Part shown: in pieces, positions 57,904 to 64,000 of the stretch | Numbering within the stretch: the stretch's first letter is position 1 | How the letters are laid out: each line of letters starts with the position of its first letter | Assembly (NCBI RefSeq): GCF_047030795.1 | Contig: NZ_JBKYIC010000002.1 | Source: Frisingicoccus sp902471845 | Lineage (GTDB): Bacteria > Bacillota > Clostridia > Lachnospirales > Lachnospiraceae | Length of the DNA stretch: 64,000 bases | Direction: 5' to 3' (one strand) | The notes under the pieces: generated by a model | Seen by the model: only the letters and a program-made list of their open reading frames with translations | Database searches by the model: none | Told to the model about the DNA's origin: nothing | Made by a program: the position numbers and the translations under genes

Positions 57904-59070
57904 ATGAAGTATGATTTTGATAAAGTGGTTGATCGAAAAAATACCAATTGTCTGAAATATGATTTTATGAAAGAATTCCATAAGCCGGAGGATGTAATGT
58001 CTCTCTGGGTGGCAGATATGGATTTTGAGTCACCAAAAGAAGTCCGAGAAGCACTGATTCGGGCAGCAGAGCATGGCATCTATGGATATACAGATACAAA
58101 GGCTGATTATTATGAGGCTGTAGCGGATTGGTTCGAGAAAGGTTTTGGATGGCGGCCGGAAGAAAAATGGATGGTCAAAGTCCCAGGTGTTGTATTTGGC
58201 ATTTCCACGGCAATTCGTGGATTGACAGAACCGGGAGATGCCGTATTGATTCAAACGCCTGTCTATTATCCCTTTGCCAGGTCTATTGAGAGAAACGGTC
58301 GAAAGGTCGTAAGGAACTCTCTTTGTTATAACGATGGAAAATATGTCATTGATTTTGATGATTTTGAAAATAAGATTCGGGAAAATAATGTAAAGTTATT
58401 CATTATGTGCAGTCCGCATAACCCGGTAGGAAGAGTATGGACCCGAGAAGAACTCATGCGTATGGGCGAAATTTGTCAGACTTATGGTGTTGTTGTGGTT
58501 TCGGATGAAATTCATTGTGATTTCACATATAGCGGACACGAACATACAATATACGCCTCCCTCGGGAAAAAATTTGCTGAACATTCGGTCATATGTACGG
58601 CGCCGAGTAAAACATTTAACCTGGCCGGACTTCAGATTTCCAATATATTTATTGTCAATCCGGAACTGCGGAAAAGATTTATAAGTGCCCTGAACCGGAC
58701 AGGATATATGAGTCCGAATATGATGGGAATCTATGCAGCCCAGGCGGCTTACAGATATGGCCGTCCCTGGCTGGATGCTTTAAAGGCTTATCTGGCGGAA
58801 AACCTTGATTTTGTGCGGACTTTTGTTCGGGAGAAATTGCCGGGGATTCGTCTGGTAGAGCCTGAGGGAACTTATCTGATCTGGTTGGATTGCAGTTCTC
58901 TTGAATATTCGGATGCCGAATTGAATGACAGGATATTGAATGAAGCAAAATTATGGCTGGACGGTGGCAGTATGTTTGGAGAAGAAGGGGAGAACTTTCA
59001 GAGAATCAATATTGCCTGCCCGAGAAGTGTTTTAAAAGATGCCTTGATTCGTTTTAAACAGATTTTGTGA
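57904..59070 (+). CDS. MalY/PatB family PLP-dependent aminotransferase or C-S lyase
   Basis: A fold-type I PLP enzyme of 388 residues, close to PatB/MalY cystathionine beta-lyase-like proteins. Early block VADMDFESPKEVREAL, substrate loop CSPHNPVGRVWTREEL near 165, and PLP Lys in APSKTFNLAGLQ near 236. It may act as a cystine or cystathionine lyase or as an aminotransferase. ATG 57904 has GGGAGGA; the frame runs into the rnf terminator upstream, so that extension is not used. Confidence 0.9.
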   Translation: MKYDFDKVVDRKNTNCLKYDFMKEFHKPEDVMSLWVADMDFESPKEVREALIRAAEHGIYGYTDTKADYYEAVADWFEKGFGWRPEEKWMVKVPGVVFGISTAIRGLTEPGDAVLIQTPVYYPFARSIERNGRKVVRNSLCYNDGKYVIDFDDFENKIRENNVKLFIMCSPHNPVGRVWTREELMRMGEICQTYGVVVVSDEIHCDFTYSGHEHTIYASLGKKFAEHSVICTAPSKTFNLAGLQISNIFIVNPELRKRFISALNRTGYMSPNMMGIYAAQAAYRYGRPWLDALKAYLAENLDFVRTFVREKLPGIRLVEPEGTYLIWLDCSSLEYSDAELNDRILNEAKLWLDGGSMFGEEGENFQRINIACPRSVLKDALIRFKQIL

Positions 59071-59145
59071 AAATGACGGACATTTGTCTTTCAGACGCGG
59101 AAAATTGGGTAAAATGCTGTAATTTAATAAAGTGACAGAGAATTA

Positions 59146-59174
59146 TTGTCAAAGAATTAACTTTGGTGTATAAT
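59146..59174 (+). promoter_or_regulatory. promoter of the aspartate-aminotransferase-like gene
   Basis: TTGTCA (59146-59151) and TATAAT (59169-59174) are 17 bases apart. A 12-base direct repeat ATAAAGTGACAG occurs at 59127-59138 and 59184-59195, flanking this promoter. Confidence 0.65.
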
Positions 59175-59210
59175 TTAACATTGATAAAGTGACAGGGAGG
59201 ATAATGACAC

Positions 59211-60497
59211 ATGAAAGCTTACAGTCAGATGAGTAAGGAAGAACTTTTAGCATTGAAATCCGATTTGGAAAAGGCCTATGATGAATTTAAAGCCCAGGGA
59301 TTAAAACTGGATATGTCCAGAGGTAAGCCATCTTCAGAACAGATGGATTTATCCATGGGAATGATGGACGTTTTTCACAGCAGAGCAGATTTAACTGCTG
59401 CTGATGGTTTGGATTGCCGAAATTATGGAAATCTGGATGGTTTGCCAGAGGCAAAGGAATTGATGGCGTCTATGATGGAGTGCCGTGCGGAAGATATCAT
59501 TGTTTACGGAAATTCCAGTTTGAATGTTATGTATGATACAGTAGCTCGTTCAATGACTCACGGTGTTATGGGAAATACACCATGGTGTAAGCTTGACAAG
59601 GTGAAATTCCTCTGTCCTGTACCGGGGTATGACAGACATTTTGCGATTACCGAGTATTTTGGAATTGAAATGATCGATGTTCCGATGACTCCAGAAGGAC
59701 CGGACATGGATATCGTGGAGAAACTGGTTTCGGAAGATGAGGCTATCAAAGGTATCTGGTGTGTACCGAAATACTCCAATCCGCAGGGAATCAGTTATTC
59801 TGATGAAACGATTCGCCGTTTTGCCCGTTTGAAACCGGCAGCAAAGGACTTCCGTTTATATTGGGACAATGCTTACTGTATCCATCATTTATATGAAGAT
59901 AAACAGGATAATATCCTTGAGATTCTGGATGAATGCCGCAAGGCGGGAAATCCGGATTTGGCTTATAAATTTGTATCGACTTCAAAAGTCAGCTTCCCGG
60001 GTTCCGGTGTGGCAGCTCTCGGAGCATCTCAGGCGAACCTGGAAGATATTAAAAAACAGTTGACGATTCAGACCATTGGTCATGACAAGTTGAATCAGCT
60101 CCGTCATGTGCGTTTCTTTAAAGATATTAACGGAATGCGTGCACACATGATGAAGCATGCGGCAATCATCCGTCCGAAATTTGAACTGGTTCTGGATAAA
60201 CTCGATAAAGAACTCGGAGGACTTGGAATTGGCGAATGGCTTCGCCCAATCGGCGGTTATTTTATAAGCTTTGATTCTATGGAAGGTTGTGCCAAAGCGA
60301 TTGTCGCCAAAGCAAAAGAAGCTGGCGTTGTTATGACAGGTGCCGGAGCTACTTTCCCATATGGTAAAGATCCAAAAGACAGCAATATTCGTATTGCACC
60401 GACTTATCCTTCCATTGATGAGCTGAGTTTGGCAGTTGATTTATTTATTCTTTGTGTGAAGCTGGTAAGTATAGACAAATTATTAGAAAACATGTAA
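59211..60497 (+). CDS. aminotransferase class I, Asp_aminotransf family (PF12897-like)
   Basis: A fold-type I PLP aminotransferase of 428 residues. LDMSRGKPSSEQMDLS near the N-terminus, VPKYSNPQGISYS near 184 and PLP Lys in STSKVSFPGSGVAAL near 258. The family is annotated as putative aspartate aminotransferase; the true substrate is not certain. AGGGAGG precedes the ATG and a terminator follows. Confidence 0.9.
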   Translation: MKAYSQMSKEELLALKSDLEKAYDEFKAQGLKLDMSRGKPSSEQMDLSMGMMDVFHSRADLTAADGLDCRNYGNLDGLPEAKELMASMMECRAEDIIVYGNSSLNVMYDTVARSMTHGVMGNTPWCKLDKVKFLCPVPGYDRHFAITEYFGIEMIDVPMTPEGPDMDIVEKLVSEDEAIKGIWCVPKYSNPQGISYSDETIRRFARLKPAAKDFRLYWDNAYCIHHLYEDKQDNILEILDECRKAGNPDLAYKFVSTSKVSFPGSGVAALGASQANLEDIKKQLTIQTIGHDKLNQLRHVRFFKDINGMRAHMMKHAAIIRPKFELVLDKLDKELGGLGIGEWLRPIGGYFISFDSMEGCAKAIVAKAKEAGVVMTGAGATFPYGKDPKDSNIRIAPTYPSIDELSLAVDLFILCVKLVSIDKLLENM

Positions 60498-60503
60498 AAT
60501 GAA

Positions 60504-60535
60504 AAGCGTGGTGCCGGGCACCACGCTTAATTCTT
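60504..60535 (+). terminator. hairpin after the aminotransferase gene
   Basis: AAGCGTGGTGC pairs perfectly with GCACCACGCTT around CGG. Only a weak T-rich run (TTAATTCTT) follows, so termination may be partial. Confidence 0.6.
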
Positions 60536-60568
60536 AATAACGTATCATTGTATGGAGGAGACGAAGAG

Positions 60569-61525
60569 ATGAAGATTACAGTGATTGGCTGCGGACGTTG
60601 GGGTTCGTTTATTACCTGGTATCTGGATTCTATCGGACATCAGGTATTTCTATATGGAAGAGAAACTTCCGCCCATATGCAGCGTTTTTTAAAGGAACGA
60701 AAGAATAACCTGCTGACTCTGCCGGAATCGGTGGGCCTGACAACGAATTTATCCGCTGCAGCGGATTCGGAGGTTGTTATTATATCCATTAATTCTCAGG
60801 GACTTCAAAAGCTGATGGAGGAACTGAAAATTTTAAATCTGAAGGATAAGAAGATTGTCCTTTGTATGAAAGGAATTGAAATTGAGACCGGGCGCCGTTT
60901 ATCCCAGATTGCTGAGGAAAATCTGGATAGCTCGAATTCGGTGGCTGTCTGGTTAGGACCGGGGCATGTTCAGGAATTTACAAACGGTATACCAAACTGT
61001 ATGGTGATCGACAGCTCAGATGAAGAGACGAAATCTCTGCTTGTAAAAGAATTTTCAAGTACGTTGATTCGCTTTTATTATGGACAGGATTTGATTGGCA
61101 ATGAAATCGGCGGTGCTGCGAAAAATGTCATTGGCATTGCTGCGGGAATGTTGGATGGCTTTCATTTGTCTACGTTAAAGGGAGCCCTGATGTCCAGGGG
61201 AACCCGGGAGGTCGCCCGGCTGATTAAAGCAATGGGCGGTAACGAGTTATCGGCCTATGGTCTGTGCCATCTGGGTGATTATGAGGCTACGGTTTTTTCC
61301 GAGTTCAGTCATAACCGGCGCTTTGGCGAACTATTTGTCCAGGGAAAGCAGAGTGATGACCTGGCGGAAGGTTATTTTACGGTTAAGGCTTTGATGAAGC
61401 TGGAAAAGGAATATGGTGTGGAACTTCCGATTTGTCATACAGTCTATGAAGTTTTGTATGAAAATCGGGAACCGTCAGAAGCATTGGATGCCTTGTTTAC
61501 ACGGAGCCTTAAAAACGAATTTTAA
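60569..61525 (+). CDS. gpsA: NAD(P)H-dependent glycerol-3-phosphate dehydrogenase-like protein
   Basis: Reduces dihydroxyacetone phosphate to glycerol-3-phosphate for phospholipid synthesis. The 318-residue protein has the Rossmann loop VIGCGRWGSFITWYL at the N-terminus, LCMKGIEIETG near 104, a glycine-rich WLGPGHVQEF block and the catalytic GAAKNVIGIAAGM with Lys near 185. It is somewhat divergent from canonical GpsA (CMKGIE where SKGIE is usual), so it may be a paralog. ATG 60569 has GGAGGAG upstream. Confidence 0.8.
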   Translation: MKITVIGCGRWGSFITWYLDSIGHQVFLYGRETSAHMQRFLKERKNNLLTLPESVGLTTNLSAAADSEVVIISINSQGLQKLMEELKILNLKDKKIVLCMKGIEIETGRRLSQIAEENLDSSNSVAVWLGPGHVQEFTNGIPNCMVIDSSDEETKSLLVKEFSSTLIRFYYGQDLIGNEIGGAAKNVIGIAAGMLDGFHLSTLKGALMSRGTREVARLIKAMGGNELSAYGLCHLGDYEATVFSEFSHNRRFGELFVQGKQSDDLAEGYFTVKALMKLEKEYGVELPICHTVYEVLYENREPSEALDALFTRSLKNEF

Positions 61526-61607
61526 ACAATGTGTTAAAAAGTTATATATAGAAATTAACTATATTTCATAAAAATTAAATAAATGTTACAAAATTCGACA
61601 TTTTCTC

Positions 61608-61638
61608 TTGACCTACCCCCCTCTCCTGGTGGTATTAT
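61608..61638 (+). promoter_or_regulatory. possible promoter of the surface-protein gene
   Basis: TTGACC (61608-61613) and TATTAT (61633-61638) are separated by an unusually long 19-base C/T-rich spacer. Such spacing often marks regulated promoters. No matching regulator is identified. Confidence 0.45.
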
Positions 61639-61683
61639 ATATGAATGTGATGAAATATAAACATTCAGGAGGCACATCGGAGA

Positions 61684-63570
61684 ATGACAGCGATTAAGAA
61701 AATTGCAGCAACCGGGCTGGTAATAGCTCTGTCTATTCCTATAGCCGTTTACGGAGCGGAACAGACAGGATACAGTCAGCCGATTAAAGATACAAAACAG
61801 CAGCAGATAGGGGTATTCAGCTGCGAAAAAAATACAGAGGAATGGACGAAAGAAGTTGTTTTGAAGGCTTCGGCAGTTCCGGATGACGGCAAGGTCCTGC
61901 CGGAGTTTTCATTTTTATGGCAAAATGAGCAAAATACGGGTGTATCATCCGGCGAAAGCTATACGGTGACAGAAAATGGCCTTTATACGGTAAAATTGAA
62001 GCCGACAGAAAACAACGGATCTGCAGCGGATGATATTCAGATAAACGTTCAGAATATTGATACAACCGGACCGGAAATGATTCATGTGGCTAAGGATACA
62101 TCAGAATGGACCAGTGGGCCGGTGAAAGTTACGGTTGAATGTGAGGATTATCAGCCAGACGCAGCAAGCAGTACGATGGCAGAAAATGTCAGTGAAACAG
62201 AGAGCGCAGAGAGAACTTATGGCAGCGGTCTTCATCCGGAGGGGGCTTATTCTTTTGATGGAGGAAAGACCTGGACAAAAGATAATTTTATTACGATTGA
62301 AGAAAATACAACCATCGATTTTATTGTCAGAGATGCTTTGGGAAATGAAACGAAGCAGAATATTACAGTAGATAATATTGACAAATCGGAGCCGAATGTG
62401 CGGGTCAGTATTGCCGATGGCGGAGTTTTGTATGAGGGAGAAGGCGGAAGTCTGGTTTTGACAGCCAGCGCCTCGGATGCCAGTTCAGGGCTGGCAGATC
62501 AGCCTTATTCCTGGGACGGTGGTATCAGCTGGACAAATGTTGCGATGTATACAGTTACAGAAGCGGGCAATTATACGGTTTTTGTTCGGGACAAAGCGGG
62601 TAATTATACCCAGGCAACGCTTCAGGTGAATTATACGCAGCGGCCGGCAAATAATAACGGAGAAAGTTCCGGCGGCAGCGGCAACACTCAAAATACTGGT
62701 GGAAACGGCAACAATGGCAGCACGAATACGTCCGCAGGCAGTGGTAACGGTAATGTGTACTATGGTGTTCCGGCGGCTCCGATGACAGGAAACTACAGTG
62801 ATGATGGAAGCAATACTTCCGGGGTTACTGTTCCACGGGAGACGAGAGAAAATTCGGAATCTGAAAGCCGGGAAAGTGTCAATAAAAAAGAAACCAGAAG
62901 TAAAAATGACGATAGTGAGCCTTTAAAGACACCATTGATTCCGAAGGATGAAACTTCAGGTTTCCCGATTCGATGGGTGTTGATCGTCATCGCTGCGGTT
63001 GCAGTGATTCTGGGGGCAATCGTGGCTGCTAAAATAATTTCTGACCGTCAGGCAGCTGCCGGCCAGGATGATGATGACGACGATGAGGATATGCGTCAGA
63101 TATATGCACGTGTTTCAAAAGAGGAAAATAAAGTGTTATCAGCGATGAAGGAAGAATCCGACAGAGCCGCCGCAGCCGCCATCACAGGAGCAGTTGTGAC
63201 GGAGGAAATTATTCCTGAAGAAACACCATTGATCGATGAGGAGCCTCTGGAAAACGTGGTAACGTCAGAAACAATAGAACTTCCGACGGAAGAGCCGGAG
63301 ATACCGGCGGTTGAACCAGAAGCAGCGGAGGAAATGCCGGTGGAAGAGCCGGAGATACCAGCGGTTGAACCAGAAGCAGCGGAGGAAATGCCGGTGAAAG
63401 AGCCAGAAATACCTGCGGTTGAGCCGGAAATACCAGTGGTTGAACCAGAAACACCGGTGACAGAACCAGAAGCTTCTGCGACAGAACCGGAACCGGTCGT
63501 TTTGGAAGGCGCGCACAGCCGTCTGATTTATGACCCGGCCACGGGCGAATATAAATATGAATTTAAATAA
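61684..63570 (+). CDS. single-pass surface protein with acidic repetitive cytoplasmic tail
   Basis: A 628-residue protein of unknown function. It has a signal peptide (1-25), an extracellular part with beta-sandwich, Ig-like segments (the motif SFDGGKTWTKDNFITI recurs as SWDGGISWTNVAMYTV), a Gly/Asn/Ser linker (about 320-370), one membrane segment WVLIVIAAVAVILGAIVAA near 437, then a 170-residue cytoplasmic tail with an Asp cluster, helical part and Glu/Pro repeats, ending SRLIYDPATGEYKYEFK. The topology suits a protein linking wall and cytoplasm. No sortase motif. Confidence 0.82.
   Translation: MTAIKKIAATGLVIALSIPIAVYGAEQTGYSQPIKDTKQQQIGVFSCEKNTEEWTKEVVLKASAVPDDGKVLPEFSFLWQNEQNTGVSSGESYTVTENGLYTVKLKPTENNGSAADDIQINVQNIDTTGPEMIHVAKDTSEWTSGPVKVTVECEDYQPDAASSTMAENVSETESAERTYGSGLHPEGAYSFDGGKTWTKDNFITIEENTTIDFIVRDALGNETKQNITVDNIDKSEPNVRVSIADGGVLYEGEGGSLVLTASASDASSGLADQPYSWDGGISWTNVAMYTVTEAGNYTVFVRDKAGNYTQATLQVNYTQRPANNNGESSGGSGNTQNTGGNGNNGSTNTSAGSGNGNVYYGVPAAPMTGNYSDDGSNTSGVTVPRETRENSESESRESVNKKETRSKNDDSEPLKTPLIPKDETSGFPIRWVLIVIAAVAVILGAIVAAKIISDRQAAAGQDDDDDDEDMRQIYARVSKEENKVLSAMKEESDRAAAAAITGAVVTEEIIPEETPLIDEEPLENVVTSETIELPTEEPEIPAVEPEAAEEMPVEEPEIPAVEPEAAEEMPVKEPEIPAVEPEIPVVEPETPVTEPEASATEPEPVVLEGAHSRLIYDPATGEYKYEFK
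63289..63480 (+). repeat. Glu/Pro-rich tandem repeat in the surface-protein tail
   Basis: Two nearly identical 54-bp units (63289-63342, 63343-63396) encode (E)EPEIPAVEPEAAEEMPV. They are followed by degenerate shorter EPEIPVVEPETPV-type units to about 63480. The frame is kept throughout. Confidence 0.85.
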
Positions 63571-63588
63571 TTGGCATTGGAGGCTGTT

Positions 63589-64000
63589 ATGTATCAATCG
63601 AAACAAATGATTGTTGTACGGCGGGATTTGAAGATGCGTAAAGGGAAAATTGCGGCGCAGGCGGGGCACGCCTGTGTGACCGCTGTCTTGATGGCATTGG
63701 AACATGAAAATCGGCTGTCCCAGGTCCGCACGGTGGGCGATGGGATTCGTCTGGAAACTTCCGGACAGGAGCCAACGCCATTGAGTGAGTGGTTTAACAA
63801 AGGAGTTGCCAAAATCTGTGTTTATGTAGATTCGGAAGAAGAACTTCTTGAGATTGACCGTCAGGCAAAGGAAGCAGGAATTATTTCTGCATTGATCTGC
63901 GATGCGGGAATGACGGAATTTCATGGAGAACCGACCTATACCTGTTTAGCTCTGGAACCTCAGCCAGCAGAAAAAGTAGACCCGATTACGGGAAATTTAC
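63589..64000 (+). CDS. peptidyl-tRNA hydrolase Pth2 family (3' end beyond window)
   Basis: Removes peptides from peptidyl-tRNA. The first 137 codons are in the window. The Pth2 signature is clear: KQMIVVRRDLKMRKGKIAAQ with AGHACVTAV near residues 6-39, then KGVAKICVYVDSEEELLEI and ALICDAGMTEF with the catalytic Asp region. Pth2 is typical of archaea and eukaryotes but occurs in some Clostridia. TGGAGG precedes the ATG; no stop occurs before 64000, so the gene is partial. Confidence 0.87.
   Translation, partial: MYQSKQMIVVRRDLKMRKGKIAAQAGHACVTAVLMALEHENRLSQVRTVGDGIRLETSGQEPTPLSEWFNKGVAKICVYVDSEEELLEIDRQAKEAGIISALICDAGMTEFHGEPTYTCLALEPQPAEKVDPITGNL

Overview
The window is a chromosomal segment of a Gram-positive, moderate-GC member of the Clostridia, most likely family Lachnospiraceae. 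The support is a PolC-type replicase inside the frr-uppS-cdsA-dxr-rseP-ispG-polC run, a rimP-nusA-rnpM-ylxQ-infB-rbfA-nrnA-truB-ribF run, an Rnf complex, AGGAGG-type ribosome binding sites, frequent GTG/TTG starts and consensus sigma-A promoters. Species cannot be fixed from sequence alone.

Layout. (1) 89-11676: UMP kinase and ribosome recycling factor, undecaprenyl-PP and CDP-diacylglycerol synthesis, two MEP-pathway enzymes (Dxr, IspG) around the site-2 protease RseP, then PolC and a lipid kinase. (2) 11717-20025: a promoter and a GNRA-capped leader hairpin start the rimP-nusA-infB translation/transcription operon, which ends with truB and ribF. InfB carries a nine-unit Arg/Asn/Gly/Gln repeat. 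(3) about 20.2-33.2 kb: an accessory island, partly very AT-rich. It sits inside a decayed pair of ABC half-transporter genes: gene starts and fragments lie at 20248-20757, and the last about 28 codons of the second gene lie at 33135-33221, fused in frame to a cysteine-rich KTR zinc-ribbon gene. Between them are an FtsX-type ABC cassette with a winged-helix regulator, a response-regulator fragment, an AbrB/PIN toxin-antitoxin pair, an IS200-like element, a VanRS-like two-component system with its ABC-2 exporter, and a TetR-flavoprotein operon with two palindromic operators.

(4) 33.3-39.3 kb: a CopZ-like metallochaperone, a CatA-like acetyltransferase, a GNAT, and a two-gene radical-SAM/DUF4130 DNA-processing pair whose promoter carries a near-perfect Gram-positive LexA (SOS) box, then maf and a conserved unknown. 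(5) 39.3-43.2 kb: an FMN riboswitch with terminator controlling ribD-ribE-ribBA-ribH. (6) 43.2-51.5 kb: a HAD phosphatase, an iron-type alcohol dehydrogenase, a possible attenuated leader before a small unknown gene, a metallophosphatase, an M32 carboxypeptidase, a CarD-family regulator and a three-gene ABC importer of the TrpXYZ/COG2984 type.

(7) 51.6-57.9 kb: apbE followed by rnfCDGEAB. ApbE would attach FMN to RnfG and RnfD, so the enzyme and its substrates are encoded together; riboflavin is supplied by region 5 and converted to FMN/FAD by RibF. (8) 57.9-64 kb: two PLP aminotransferases, a GpsA-like dehydrogenase, a single-pass surface protein with an acidic repetitive cytoplasmic tail, and the start of an archaeal/eukaryal-type peptidyl-tRNA hydrolase (Pth2) cut by the window end.

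The strongest candidates for new biology are the SOS-box-controlled radical-SAM/DUF4130 pair, the identically spaced TTAAG operator arrays in front of the two-component system and its exporter, and the nested island that split the ABC pair.
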